In this document: positions 11,718 through 20,976 of the stretch, in pieces
Layout: the number at the start of each line of letters is the position of its first letter
How positions within the stretch are numbered: position 1 is the stretch's first letter
Origin: Pseudomonadota bacterium
GTDB taxonomy: Bacteria; Myxococcota_A; UBA796; GCA-2862545
Reading direction: 5' to 3'
DNA: 64,000 bases
Assembly (NCBI GenBank): GCA_947505245.1
Contig: CANNIZ010000001.1
Span: 174,366 to 238,365 of the forward strand
The notes under the pieces: model-generated
Databases searched by the model: none
Told to the model about the DNA's origin: nothing
What the model saw: the letters and a program-made list of their open reading frames with translations, nothing else
Program-made: the position numbers and the translations under genes

Positions 11718-12491
11718 ATGTGGAACCTCGTCTTGTCCTCGGCTCTGGCGCTCACGTGCCCGGAGAACCTGACCCTGGCGGGGACGCCGGGCGCCGAGGT
11801 GTGGTGCGAGCGGGCGTCTGCGCCGGGGGTGCGCGCGGGCCCGACCGAGGGCTTCCACCCGGGCGGCGCGCGCTGGTACACCGGCGCCTACGTCGGCGGG
11901 AAGGCGCACGGCGACTGGTCGTATTGGGACGCGAACGGCGCGCTCGAGGCCCAGGGGCGGTTCCTGAACGGCGCGAAGTACGGCGTCTGGGTTCAGTTCT
12001 GGCCGGATGGTTCGAAGCGCTCCGAAGGAAGCTACCTGACCGGGATCAAGACGGGGACCTGGACGACCTGGCACGAAGCCGGCGGCGTCGACCGCGTGGT
12101 GGCGTTCAAGTCCGGCCTCGAACAGGGCGTCGAGAAGCTGTACGCGCCGAACGGGGCGCTGGTCTCGGAAGGGACGTTCGAGGCTGGAAAGAAGCAGGGT
12201 ACGTTCACGCTGTCGTACGAGACGGGCGCCAAAAAGGCCGTGCAGGTGTGGGACGCCGACGCAAAACAGGGCCACTGGGAGGGCTGGTACGACGACGGCG
12301 CGCTGCGGTTCTCGGGCGATCTGCTCGACGGGAAGGAGAACGGCATCTGGTCGCAGGGCTGGCCGAACGGGCAGAAGAAGGGCGAGGGCCGCTTCATCGC
12401 GGGTGTCCCGGAAGGTGAGTGGACGTGGTGGAACGAAGACGGCAGCGTCGACCGCGTAGAACACTGGGTGGAAGGGGTCAAACAGCCCTAG
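11718..12491 (+). CDS. Secreted MORN / YwqK-type repeat protein
   Basis: The 257-residue product begins with a short hydrophobic signal (MWNLVLSSALALTC) and consists of about eight repeats of roughly 22 residues of the form GxWxxWxxDGxxxxxGxFxxGxxxG, the MORN-variant unit found in proteins often annotated as YwqK-family antitoxins. MORN repeats form elongated beta-hairpin solenoids. Bacterial members of this type are abundant in Myxococcota and Bacteroidota and mostly uncharacterised; the antitoxin label has little bearing here because no toxin gene is adjacent. It follows the selenoprotein by 28 bp on the same strand, so the two may be cotranscribed. Confidence 0.75.
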   Translation: MWNLVLSSALALTCPENLTLAGTPGAEVWCERASAPGVRAGPTEGFHPGGARWYTGAYVGGKAHGDWSYWDANGALEAQGRFLNGAKYGVWVQFWPDGSKRSEGSYLTGIKTGTWTTWHEAGGVDRVVAFKSGLEQGVEKLYAPNGALVSEGTFEAGKKQGTFTLSYETGAKKAVQVWDADAKQGHWEGWYDDGALRFSGDLLDGKENGIWSQGWPNGQKKGEGRFIAGVPEGEWTWWNEDGSVDRVEHWVEGVKQP

Positions 12492-12654
12492 GGTCCCCAG
12501 GAAGCGCCGAACCAAGGGCTGCCTCAGTCGGCGCAACGATCGGAGGCGCACGAAGGAGGGCCTGCGATGGGCCCACCCGGGGCTCGGTCTTGGACCGCGG
12601 GATAGGATGTCGACCTGGTGTGGATTGATTCGATCCCACCACCGCGAGGTCGCC

Positions 12655-14823
12655 ATGGAAGTGCGTTTGCACGGTCGGGGTGGGCAGGGCGGGGTAACGT
12701 GCGCGAAGATCCTCGCAGCGACGTGGGCGCGCCTCGGGATGAGCGTCCAGGCCTTCGGGGACTACGCGGGGGAGCGCTCCGGCGCTCCGGTCCGTGCGTA
12801 CCTGCGCGTGGACTCGCAGCCCGTCACGAACCGGAACAAGGTCTACGCGCCGGACCACGTCCTCGTGCTCGATCACGCCCTGCTCGACGCGGCCGCGGTG
12901 GCGGGCCTGCGCGCGGGCGGCACGCTGGTGGTCAACACGCCCGAGGCGCCCGAAGCCGTCGCGCGGCGGTTCCCCGGCTTCCACATCGCGACGGTTGACG
13001 CCACCGCGATCGCGCGGGCCCGCGGCATCGGCGGCCGCTCGGTCGTGATCGTGAACACGACGATCGCCGGCGCGTTCGCCCGGGCGCTCGACCTGCCGTT
13101 CGCCGCGCTCGAGGCGGCGCTGATCGACCTTCACCTCGCCGCCGACGTCGCGGCCGCGCGCGACGCCTGGGAGGCCGTACGGATGTGCGCCGCCGCCGGG
13201 CAACCGCACGCGGCGGCTCCACCTGTTGGTGGGGCCGCGGTGCTCGATCTCGTCGCCCACGTCGAAGGAGCGACCCCGGCCGTCCGCACCGGCAGCTGGC
13301 GCTCGTCCACGCCACGCTACGTGACGCGCCCCGCGCCGTGCTCCGTCGCCTGCCCAGCGGGCAATGACGTCGTCGGGTTCGTTCAGGCGCTGTCGACCGA
13401 CGGCGTCGAGGCCGCCGCCCAGGTGCTCGCGCGCACCACGCCGTTCGCGGCGGTGTGTGGCCGCGTGTGCCCCGGGTACTGCAACTTCGCGTGCAACCGC
13501 GCTACGCTCGACGACACCGTCGACACGCGCGGGCTCGAGCGGTGGATCGGTGATCACGCCACCGTCGCCCGCGGCGACGCCGCCTCGAACGGGCGCCGCG
13601 CCGCGGTGGTCGGCGGTGGTCCGGCGGGGATCTCCGCGGCGTACCAGTTCGCGCGCGCGGGCTGGCACGTCGATCTGTTCGACGCCGCGGACCGGCCCGG
13701 CGGCCTCCTGCGCTCCGGCATCCCGCCGTGGCGGTTGCCGCGCGCGCTGCTCGACCGCGAGGTGGACGCCGTCCTCGACCTCGGCGTGACGTGGCACGGC
13801 GGGGAGCGCGTCGGACCGGACGTCGTCGCGGCCTTGTCCCGCGAGATGGACGCGGTCGTGCTCGCCACCGGTCAAACCCGCGCCGTCGACCTCGAGCTGT
13901 CGAACACCGCGCTCAACGGCATCGAGCAGGGGCTCGACTACCTGCGCGGCGCGAACGCCGGCCTCGCGAGCCAGGAGCGGGGCCACGTCGTCGTGATCGG
14001 CGGCGGAAACACCGCGATCGACTGCGCCCGCAGCGCGCTCCGGCGCGGCGCCGCGAAGGTCACCGTCGTGTATCGCCGCACGCGGGACGCGATGCCCGCC
14101 ATCGTCGAGGAGATCGAAGAGGCCCACGAGGAGGGCGTGCAGTTCCGATTCCTCCGCGGGCCCATCGCGGCGTTCGGCGACGACCACATCGGCGGCCTCG
14201 AGCTCGCGGTGATGGAGGCCGGTGAGCGCGGAGGCAGGCCCGTCGCCACCGACAAACGCGACTTCATCGAGTGCGACGCGGTGCTGCTCGCGTTGGGCCA
14301 GACCGCCGAGCCGTCGGCGATCCTCCCCGAGGGCTGGGTGGTGCGCGACGGTCAGGTGCATGTCGACGGTCAGGCGCTCCCCGTGTTCGCGGCGGGCGAC
14401 TTCTCGACGGGCGAAGGCACCGTCACCCACGCGATCGGCGACGGCATGAAGGCCGCTGTGCGGGCCCGCTCGTGGTTCGGCGAGGTGCAGCCCGAGCCGC
14501 AACTTCAGCCGCAGGTGGTCGGCCCCAAGGACCTCCGGTTCGACCACTTCGATCGGCGCCACAAAGCCGCGGTGCGGAAGGTCGAGCCCGAGCGCCGCGT
14601 AAAGACGGGCGAAGAGGTCGCGCTGGGGCCGGTCGACGCGAGCGACGCCAAGGCGTGCCTGAGCTGCGGGCACTGCAACCACTGCGACACCTGCCTCGTC
14701 GTGTGCCCCGAGGGGGTGATTCACCGCGCAGGTGGCGCCTACATGATCGACCCCTCGCAGTGCAAGGGCTGCGGCCTGTGTGTCCGCGAGTGCCCGCGCG
14801 CGGGCATGGAGATGAGCTCATGA
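12655..14823 (+). CDS. 2-oxoacid oxidoreductase gamma subunit fused to GltD-like flavoprotein and ferredoxin domains
   Basis: I start at ATG 12655, where the gamma-subunit motif MEVRLHGRGGQGG begins after a GAGGT site. Domain order in 722 residues: gamma subunit (1-180); an Fe-S helical domain of DPYD/GltD type with PCSVACPAGNDVVGF and CGRVCPGYCNFACNR (220-290); FAD-binding (VVGGGPAGISAAYQFARAG) and NAD(P)-binding (VVIGGGNTAIDCARSALRRG) halves (310-620); and a ferredoxin domain with CxxCxxCxxCxxxC and CKGCGLCVRECP (665-718). Electrons from thiamine-dependent 2-oxoacid oxidation could thus be passed to NAD(P) within one polypeptide. The alpha subunit gene overlaps its stop by ATGA. Confidence 0.9.
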   Translation: MEVRLHGRGGQGGVTCAKILAATWARLGMSVQAFGDYAGERSGAPVRAYLRVDSQPVTNRNKVYAPDHVLVLDHALLDAAAVAGLRAGGTLVVNTPEAPEAVARRFPGFHIATVDATAIARARGIGGRSVVIVNTTIAGAFARALDLPFAALEAALIDLHLAADVAAARDAWEAVRMCAAAGQPHAAAPPVGGAAVLDLVAHVEGATPAVRTGSWRSSTPRYVTRPAPCSVACPAGNDVVGFVQALSTDGVEAAAQVLARTTPFAAVCGRVCPGYCNFACNRATLDDTVDTRGLERWIGDHATVARGDAASNGRRAAVVGGGPAGISAAYQFARAGWHVDLFDAADRPGGLLRSGIPPWRLPRALLDREVDAVLDLGVTWHGGERVGPDVVAALSREMDAVVLATGQTRAVDLELSNTALNGIEQGLDYLRGANAGLASQERGHVVVIGGGNTAIDCARSALRRGAAKVTVVYRRTRDAMPAIVEEIEEAHEEGVQFRFLRGPIAAFGDDHIGGLELAVMEAGERGGRPVATDKRDFIECDAVLLALGQTAEPSAILPEGWVVRDGQVHVDGQALPVFAAGDFSTGEGTVTHAIGDGMKAAVRARSWFGEVQPEPQLQPQVVGPKDLRFDHFDRRHKAAVRKVEPERRVKTGEEVALGPVDASDAKACLSCGHCNHCDTCLVVCPEGVIHRAGGAYMIDPSQCKGCGLCVRECPRAGMEMSS

Positions 14824-15977
14824 GCGCCCAGCTGCTCACGGCAAACCACGCCGCGGCCTACGCCGCCACCTCAGCGGGGCGCGCCAACCGCGTCGCGCGC
14901 GGCTTTGGCAGCGGGATCTACCCGATCACCCCGCAGACGGAGTGCATCGAGCTGCTCGCCGCGCAGACGTTCGACAAAGGCAGCGTCGTGCTCGTCGAGA
15001 GCGAGCACTCGGCGATGGCCGTTTGCATCGGCTTCGCGATGGGCGGCGCGCGCACCTTCACCGCGTCGTCGAGCAACGGCCTCGCCTACATGGCCGAGAA
15101 CGTGTTCGCAGCGGCGTTCTACCGCCTGCCCGTCGTGATGATGGCGGTCAACCGCACGCTCGGCCCGCCGTGGAACATCTGGGTGGATCACGGCGACACG
15201 TTGATGTTGCGGGACGCAGGGTGGATTCAGATCTACTGCGAAGACAACCAGGAGGTGCACGACCTCGTGCTTGCAGCGTACCGCCTCGCCGAAGATCGGC
15301 GCGTGCTGCTGCCGGTCATGGTGTGCCAGGACGCCTTCGTGTTGTCCCACACCCTGATGACGACGGACATCGCGGAGCAGGCCGACGTCGACGCCTTCCT
15401 GCCCCCGCTCGACCTCGCGCATCGGCTGTCGACGAAGCCGCGCACCGTTGGCGGGCTCGACTTTCCCCGCGAGACCGAGGTGCACCGCCGGCAGGCCGCG
15501 GCCGCCATGGCGCGGGTGCCCGAGACCTGGCGCGACGTGCAGTCCGAGTTCACCGCCACCTTCGGGCGCAAGCTCCCCGACGCGGTCTCGGGGTACCGCC
15601 TGGAGGACGCCGAGGTCGCCGTCGTGTCGATCGGGACGACGGCCACTACCGCCCGGGTCGCCGTCGATAAGCTTCGCAGCGAGGGCGTTCGCGCGGGGTC
15701 GTTGCGCGTCGCGATGATGCGCCCGTTTCCCGGTGAAGACGTCCAGCGTTTGCTCGCGCACGTGCCGCGCGTCGCGGTGCTCGACCGCGACATCTCGCCC
15801 GGTCTCGGGGGGATCTTGTGGGCGGAGCTGAAGGCGGCGACGAGCCTCCCGCTCGTCCAGGGCTACATGATCGGCCTCGGCGGGGGCGACGTTCGGCCCG
15901 CCCACATCGAGCGCATCCTCTCCGGGATGTGCACGCGCGACGTCGCAGGCCCGCCCGAATTCGTGGAGGTGTCGTGA
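14820..15977 (+). CDS. 2-oxoacid oxidoreductase alpha subunit
   Basis: The 385-residue product matches the alpha subunit of pyruvate/2-oxoisovalerate:acceptor oxidoreductases: it begins by binding the pyrimidine side of thiamine diphosphate (GFGSGIYPITPQTECIELLA), has the conserved VESEHSAMAVCIGFAMGGAR and AFYRLPVVMMAVNR segments, and ends with a transketolase C-terminal-like domain (VSIGTTATTARVAVDKLR, then LDRDISPGLGG). The ATG overlaps the upstream stop by ATGA and its own stop overlaps the beta-subunit start, so translation is coupled. The motif set resembles 2-ketoisovalerate or pyruvate enzymes; I cannot tell which oxoacid is preferred. Confidence 0.92.
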   Translation: MSAQLLTANHAAAYAATSAGRANRVARGFGSGIYPITPQTECIELLAAQTFDKGSVVLVESEHSAMAVCIGFAMGGARTFTASSSNGLAYMAENVFAAAFYRLPVVMMAVNRTLGPPWNIWVDHGDTLMLRDAGWIQIYCEDNQEVHDLVLAAYRLAEDRRVLLPVMVCQDAFVLSHTLMTTDIAEQADVDAFLPPLDLAHRLSTKPRTVGGLDFPRETEVHRRQAAAAMARVPETWRDVQSEFTATFGRKLPDAVSGYRLEDAEVAVVSIGTTATTARVAVDKLRSEGVRAGSLRVAMMRPFPGEDVQRLLAHVPRVAVLDRDISPGLGGILWAELKAATSLPLVQGYMIGLGGGDVRPAHIERILSGMCTRDVAGPPEFVEVS

Positions 15978-16864
15978 TGGAAGAGCCCGTCCTCGGCGGT
16001 ATGGCCCAGACCGCGACGGACCGCGCCGAGCCCATGCTCCGCGCGGGCAACACGAACTGCGGCGGCTGCGGCATGAGCATCGTGCTGCAGATGCTCGGGC
16101 GCGCGGCGGCCCAGCGCCCGATTCAGCTCGTGATCCCCGCCTGCTGCGGCATCGTCACCGCCGGCGCGTTCCCGTGCTCCGCCTACGGCGCCCCTACGCT
16201 CGCGTCTACGTTCGCGTCCGCCGCCGCGATGGCCACGGGCCTCGCCTACGCCGCGTCGATGAACGGCGAGGAGACGCGCGTGTGCTGCCTCGCGGGAGAC
16301 GGCGGCACGTTCGACATCGGCATGGCCACGCTTTCAGCGGCCGCCGAGCGCAACGAGGACATCCTCTACATCTGCTACGACAACGAGATCTACGGCAACA
16401 CCGGCGGGCAGCGCTCGTCCGCGACACCCCTCGGCGCCTCCACGACCACGACCCCGAAGGGCAAGACCGTCCGAAAGAAGGACGTGCTCGGCATCATCGC
16501 GGCCCACGGCGTGCCGTACCTTGCGACGGTGTCGCTCGCGCACCCCGAGGACGCGCTCCGCAAGCTGCGCGCCGCCTTCGAGACGCGCGGCTTCCGGTTC
16601 ATCCACGCGCTGTCGCCGTGCCCCACCGGCTGGAAGTCCGAGCCCGCCGACGGCCTCGAGCTCGTGCGGCTCGCGGTGCGCTCCGGCCTGTACCCGGTGT
16701 ACGAGGTGTTCGACGGCGAGCGGGTCGTCGTGAACATCCAGCCCGAGCACGACGTGGCGGCGCTCGCTCGCTACTTCGCGCTCCAAGGGCGGTTTCGCAA
16801 GGCCACGATCGATCTCGAAGCCGTGAAGGCCGACATCGCTCGCATGTGGCGCAAGCTCAGCTGA
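15977..16864 (+). CDS. 2-oxoacid oxidoreductase beta subunit (thiamine diphosphate-binding)
   Basis: The 295-residue product is the thiamine diphosphate-binding subunit. It has the Fe-S/TPP cysteine cluster GNTNCGGCGMS and PACCGIV, and the TPP motif GDGGTFDIGMATLSAAAER followed by NEIYGNTGGQRS, where the metal-binding Asn and the GNTGGQ loop are intact. The last third (PLATVS-like segment, then HALSPCPTGW) is typical of beta subunits. ATG 15977 shares a base with the alpha stop codon; GTG 15974 is also possible. It completes the gamma-flavoprotein-delta / alpha / beta operon and converges on the TerB-like gene with an 8-bp overlap of 3' ends. Confidence 0.92.
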   Translation: MEEPVLGGMAQTATDRAEPMLRAGNTNCGGCGMSIVLQMLGRAAAQRPIQLVIPACCGIVTAGAFPCSAYGAPTLASTFASAAAMATGLAYAASMNGEETRVCCLAGDGGTFDIGMATLSAAAERNEDILYICYDNEIYGNTGGQRSSATPLGASTTTTPKGKTVRKKDVLGIIAAHGVPYLATVSLAHPEDALRKLRAAFETRGFRFIHALSPCPTGWKSEPADGLELVRLAVRSGLYPVYEVFDGERVVVNIQPEHDVAALARYFALQGRFRKATIDLEAVKADIARMWRKLS

Positions 16865-17333
16865 GCTCGACCTTTACGACGTCCCAGGACTTCGCGTCTT
16901 TGACCCGCAGCGCGTCCGCGATCTCGGCGATCGCGGTCTTTTCGGTGCCGGCCACCTTGTTCCCGAAGCCGAGGAACCCGCCGGCGGCCTGGGCGACGCC
17001 CTCGCACCACGCGACCACCTCCGCCGGTGAGGCGCCCTCCAGGTTCGGGAGCTCTTCCTTCTTTCGCGCCACGAGGCCAGCGATGATCTTGCGCCCGGTG
17101 ACGTGGACGAACCGCGAGGGCTCGCTCGTGAGCCACTTCTCGAGCACGGGGGCGCCGCTCTCTGTGACGAGTCCCCGCTTCTTCGCGATGTCGAGGATGA
17201 GCGTGCGCTCCTCGGCCTGAACCGCGCCGTCGGCCCACGCCACCTGCACGAGCGGCAGCAGCGCCACCATCCGCGCGTTGTCGGCGGAAAGGCCGATCGA
17301 TTCGAGCTGCTTCGTCAAGTCTGGATCGAGCAT
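16857..17333 (-). CDS. TerB-like (tellurite-resistance family) protein
   Basis: The 158-residue all-helical protein carries the TerB-fold signature AWADGAVQAEERTLILDIA near residues 33-52, with the acidic residues that bind metal in TerB relatives. Family members are small cytoplasmic proteins linked to stress responses and phage inhibition; tellurite itself is rarely the real substrate. It lies 29 bp downstream of the FG-GAP protein gene on the same strand and may be cotranscribed with it. Its 3' end overlaps that of the oxidoreductase beta subunit by 8 bp. Confidence 0.7.
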   Translation of the reverse strand: MLDPDLTKQLESIGLSADNARMVALLPLVQVAWADGAVQAEERTLILDIAKKRGLVTESGAPVLEKWLTSEPSRFVHVTGRKIIAGLVARKKEELPNLEGASPAEVVAWCEGVAQAAGGFLGFGNKVAGTEKTAIAEIADALRVKDAKSWDVVKVELS

Positions 17334-17362
17334 GAGAACCTCGGCGGCAGCCTACCGCACCT

Positions 17363-18724
17363 TCAGCGAAACTCGCGCAGCTCCACGCCGTACATCAGCA
17401 TCACCTCGACGGCAGGCACCTGGTTGTTCGTGGGCCCGAGGGCGAGCACGCGGCCCTCAAAGCCCCGCAGGGTGCGGCCGTCGCCGCCGAACGGCATCCA
17501 CAACGCGCGCGCGCCGGCCCCGAGCAGCACCGTGCCCACCGTCCCGATCGGACCGATCCGGAACCGATCGCCGCCGTAAAGGAAGCCGCCTGACACGCCG
17601 AACACGTGGCTGCCCGTGATGTCGTTGTCGACGGCATACCGGAACGTGATCGCCGAGTCGAGGCCTCCGAACAGCTTCAGCGGGCCGGCGAGCTCACATG
17701 CGACCGCGAGCGCCGGCGAGATCGAGGGCTCGAACGGCGAGTCGCCGACCGTCTCCCAGCTGCTCGCATACGTCCCGCCGAACGCGACCCCGGCCATCGC
17801 GGTGCACGCGTCGAACCGGAACCGCCGCGGCATTCGCGGGGCGGCGAGCGAGGGGGCGGGCGGTGCGCAGGTCCCGCCGGAGACCGAGACGCCCGTATCG
17901 GTCCCGACGACGAGCTCGCTGCAGCCGTCGCCGTCGACGTCGCCGGCGGCGAGGGCCGCGATCGGACCGGGGACGGGGTAGATGCGCTCGACGCCGTGAG
18001 CGAACACGCCGACGCGGTCGGCACCGTGGGCGACGATCCACGCCGCGGTCGCTTCCCTGTCGAGGGTAGCGACGGTCGAAAGGCCTGGCAGGGGCGCCAA
18101 CGCCGACTCCTGACCGGTCGCGTCGGTCAGGACGGCGCGGTCGGGCAGCACCCAGGTGAAGTGTCCGTCCCAGACGTGGAGATCCGCGATGGCCCCGGAC
18201 GTCGCGAACGACGACGTGCCCCGCGACGACAGCTCGGTCACGACGGTCGAGCCGCGCTCCGCGAGCGCGACGCGGTCATCGAGCAGCGCCAGCAGAGGGG
18301 CGTTCGGCGACGTGTTCGACACGACGGTTCCCTCGCCCGTCGCGCCCCCCGCGAGGGCTATCCGTTCGACGCCCTCCGCCCCGACCCACGCGACGTACGC
18401 GTCCGTGGCTGCGACCGCGAGGCACGCCCCGGTGCGGATCGGGACTTCTGCCCCGGGGACCGCGACGTTCATCCACGCGAGCCCGGAGGGGCCACAGACG
18501 AACACGTCGGGGTGGCCGTCGCGATCGACGTCCGCTGTCGCTAGCGCGAGCCCCGCGTCCCCGAGGTGGGTCGCCGCGCCCTCGCGGACGAGGAAGGTCC
18601 CAGCGGGCCCGGTGGCGATGACCCCGTCGGGCAACGCGACCACATCGGCGACCGCGCCGATCGGTGTGAACACCGGTTGTGCGGGTTCCCACGCCCACGC
18701 CGCGCTCGCGAACGACAACCACAT
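17363..18724 (-). CDS. Secreted FG-GAP-repeat protein
   Basis: I place the start at ATG 18724, which follows GGAGG and opens a signal peptide ending AWAWEP; the frame is open further upstream only as a shadow of the divergent dehydrogenase. The 453-residue product contains beta-propeller-like repeats, two of them with clear calcium loops (DVDRDGHPDVFVCG and DVDGDGCSELVVG). The C-terminal 130 residues look like a small barrel or beta-sandwich (FRFDACTAMAGVAFGGTYAS and later GGDRFRIGPIGTVGTVLLG), possibly an outer-membrane anchor. Function unknown; probably exported. Confidence 0.75.
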   Translation of the reverse strand: MWLSFASAAWAWEPAQPVFTPIGAVADVVALPDGVIATGPAGTFLVREGAATHLGDAGLALATADVDRDGHPDVFVCGPSGLAWMNVAVPGAEVPIRTGACLAVAATDAYVAWVGAEGVERIALAGGATGEGTVVSNTSPNAPLLALLDDRVALAERGSTVVTELSSRGTSSFATSGAIADLHVWDGHFTWVLPDRAVLTDATGQESALAPLPGLSTVATLDREATAAWIVAHGADRVGVFAHGVERIYPVPGPIAALAAGDVDGDGCSELVVGTDTGVSVSGGTCAPPAPSLAAPRMPRRFRFDACTAMAGVAFGGTYASSWETVGDSPFEPSISPALAVACELAGPLKLFGGLDSAITFRYAVDNDITGSHVFGVSGGFLYGGDRFRIGPIGTVGTVLLGAGARALWMPFGGDGRTLRGFEGRVLALGPTNNQVPAVEVMLMYGVELREFR

Positions 18725-18772
18725 CGCCTCCGGGTGTAGCGCGCGATACAGCTTGCGGCCGCCGAGGTGTGC

Positions 18773-19945
18773 ATGTCCGAGATGTGGGCGCTCACGTTCG
18801 ATAAGGCGCGCGAGCCTTGGGAAACCAGCAAGGGGCTCGTCAAAGAGCGCGTCCCCGTGCCGGTGCTCGATGAGCGCGTGGACTCGTCCGACGGCTCGCG
18901 CGTGATCGTGAAAGTGAAATTCGCCGGGTTCTGCGGGTCGGATCGCGGAATTTGGACGCGAAAGGCGTTCGGCGACATGATCCTCGGTTCGCTCGCGGAC
19001 GAAGGCCGCACCAAGCGCGTGGTCGGGCACGAGATGCTCGGCGAGATCGTGCAGGTCGGCTCCCGCGTCACCGAGAAGTACGGCTACCGCCAAGGCGACA
19101 TCGTCAGCACCGAGAGCCACATCGTTTGCGGCACCTGTGTGCAGTGTCGCCGCGGTGAATTCCACGTGTGCGCGAAGGACAAGATCATCGGGATCAGCCA
19201 GGACGGCTGCTTCGCCGAGTTCATCAAGCTGCCTGCGAAGGCGCTTTGGCCCACGGACACCACGAAGATCCGTCCCGAGGTCGCGGCCGTTCAGGAGCCG
19301 TTCGGCAACGCCGTACACGCGTGCCAGGTCGCCGATCTGCGCGGGCGGAACGTGGCGATCCTCGGCACCGGCACGATCGGCCTGTTCGCGGTGCTCGTGG
19401 CGCGCGGCATGGGGGCCGCCAAGGTGATCGGAATCGAGCCCGACCCGCACAACGCGGCGCTCGCGAAGCGCCTCGGCTGCGACGTGGTGCTCACGCCGGG
19501 CCGCCCGCCCGCAGAATCGCCGTGGAAGTCCGACAAGGACCTCGTCGCCCAGGTCCACGACCTCACCGACGGCGTCGGCGTGGATGTCGCGCTCGAGATG
19601 GCGGGGCACCCCTCGTCCGTGAACAACGCGATCAAGCTCGTCCGACGCGGCGGTCACGTCGTGTTGTTCGGCCTCCGCAACGGGGACGCGGTCTACGAAG
19701 ACGCTCACCGAATCGTGATGAACGGCCTCACGCTGCACGGCGTGGTCGGTCGGCGCCTGTTCGAGACGTGGACCACCACGCGCGGCCTGCTCGAGAACAC
19801 CGAGAACGGAATCCAGAAGGCGGTTTGGGAGGTGATCCTGAACGGGGGCGACGGCACGCTCGTGCCGATCGAAGACTGGACGACGGAGGGCTTCGAGACG
19901 GTGCTGCACAAGTTTACCAAGCCGGTCATCCGGTTCGCGGGCTGA
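18773..19945 (+). CDS. Zinc-dependent alcohol dehydrogenase (medium-chain family)
   Basis: This 390-residue oxidoreductase has catalytic-zinc ligands Cys54 (GFCGSD) and His86-Glu87 (VVGHEMLG), structural-zinc cysteines 119, 122, 125 and 133 (CGTCVQCRRGEFHVC), and a Rossmann motif ILGTGTIGLFAV. It belongs to the threonine/sorbitol-dehydrogenase-like branch of the medium-chain family and should oxidise a polyol or amino-alcohol with NAD(P). The ATG at 18773 is the best start, although GTG 18767 and ATG 18782 are in frame. The next gene, a small-molecule kinase, starts 2 bases after its stop, which suggests a shared pathway, perhaps amino-sugar or polyol use. Confidence 0.88.
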   Translation: MSEMWALTFDKAREPWETSKGLVKERVPVPVLDERVDSSDGSRVIVKVKFAGFCGSDRGIWTRKAFGDMILGSLADEGRTKRVVGHEMLGEIVQVGSRVTEKYGYRQGDIVSTESHIVCGTCVQCRRGEFHVCAKDKIIGISQDGCFAEFIKLPAKALWPTDTTKIRPEVAAVQEPFGNAVHACQVADLRGRNVAILGTGTIGLFAVLVARGMGAAKVIGIEPDPHNAALAKRLGCDVVLTPGRPPAESPWKSDKDLVAQVHDLTDGVGVDVALEMAGHPSSVNNAIKLVRRGGHVVLFGLRNGDAVYEDAHRIVMNGLTLHGVVGRRLFETWTTTRGLLENTENGIQKAVWEVILNGGDGTLVPIEDWTTEGFETVLHKFTKPVIRFAG

Positions 19946-19947
19946 TC

Positions 19948-20976
19948 GTGGAGCCGCAGCAGGTCCTCGCCGCGTGGGGGCTCGAACCCGCGGTCGCACG
20001 CCGCGCCGACAGCGGGCTGATCAATGCCTCGTACCTCGTGCGCGATGCGGGACACCTCGTCGGCGTCCTGCAGCGCCTGAACACGGGCATCTTCAAGGCT
20101 CACGTCCACGAGGACATCGAGGCCGTCACGGCGCACCTCGCGGCGAAGGGCCTCACGACGCCTCGCCTCGTGCGCACGCTGGAGGGTGGCCTGTGGCACG
20201 AGACCGCCGACGGTGAGGTGTGGCGCATGTTGACGCCCGTCGGGGACCGCACCGTCGAGAAGCTCACGGACCCCGCCGACGCGCACTCGGCGGGCGCGTT
20301 GGTGGCCGCGTTCCACCGAGCAACGGCCGACCTCGGATGGGAGTTCGTCCACGTTCGCGGCGGGTTTCACGACACCGGCCTGCGCCTGAACCAGCTCGCG
20401 GACGCCCTCGCGCTGCACCCGAACCACCGGCTGTTCGGCGAGGTGAAGTCGCTCGCCGACGGTCTGTTCGCCGCGTGGGAGGGGTGGGACGGCCCCACCG
20501 TGTTGCCCGAGCGCGTGGTGCACGGCGACCTGAAGATCAGCAACCTTCGGTTCGAGGGCCCGCGCGCTGTCGCGCTGATCGACCTGGACACGCTCGGCCG
20601 CGGCACGCTCGACGCGGAGCTCGGCGACGCGTTCCGCAGCTGGTGCAACCCGGCATCGGAGGACACGACGGAGGCCGTGTTCGACCTCGCGCTGTTCGAG
20701 GCGGCCGTGCGCGGCTACGCCGAAGGTTCCCAGGGCAGCGTCACTCCGGACGAGGTGCGCTCCATCGCTCCCGGCGTCGAGCGCATCTGTGTGGAGCTCG
20801 CGGCCCGGTTCGCGACCGACGCGCTGATGGAGGGCTACTTCGGGTGGGATCCCACGCGGTTTGCGACGCGTGGGGAGCACAACCTGCTGCGGGCGCGCGG
20901 GCAGGCCTCGTTGGCCCGCGCCGTGCGCGAACAGCGGCCACGCGCCGACGCGATCGTGGCCTCGGCGTTCCGGTAG
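19948..20976 (+). CDS. Phosphotransferase of the NahK / aminoglycoside-kinase-like family
   Basis: The 342-residue product starts at GTG 19948, two bases after the dehydrogenase stop. It has a protein-kinase-like fold: the catalytic loop VVHGDLKISNLRFE (Asp in HGD as base) and the metal-binding ALIDLDTLGRG, followed by LGDAFRSW. That arrangement is closest to N-acetylhexosamine 1-kinase (NahK) and related proteins often labelled mucin-desulfatase or APH-family. It probably phosphorylates a sugar or amino sugar. Pairing with a zinc alcohol dehydrogenase supports a catabolic role, but the substrate is unproven. Confidence 0.75.
   Translation: MEPQQVLAAWGLEPAVARRADSGLINASYLVRDAGHLVGVLQRLNTGIFKAHVHEDIEAVTAHLAAKGLTTPRLVRTLEGGLWHETADGEVWRMLTPVGDRTVEKLTDPADAHSAGALVAAFHRATADLGWEFVHVRGGFHDTGLRLNQLADALALHPNHRLFGEVKSLADGLFAAWEGWDGPTVLPERVVHGDLKISNLRFEGPRAVALIDLDTLGRGTLDAELGDAFRSWCNPASEDTTEAVFDLALFEAAVRGYAEGSQGSVTPDEVRSIAPGVERICVELAARFATDALMEGYFGWDPTRFATRGEHNLLRARGQASLARAVREQRPRADAIVASAFR

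Noticed and set aside
8702..11881. Very long minus-strand open frame (about 1059 codons)
   Set aside because: It mirrors the acidic repeats of the FG-GAP/MopE gene and the selenoprotein, giving Val/Arg-rich, motif-free protein. In this high-GC DNA such antisense frames are common; the plus-strand genes have signals, domains and ribosome sites.
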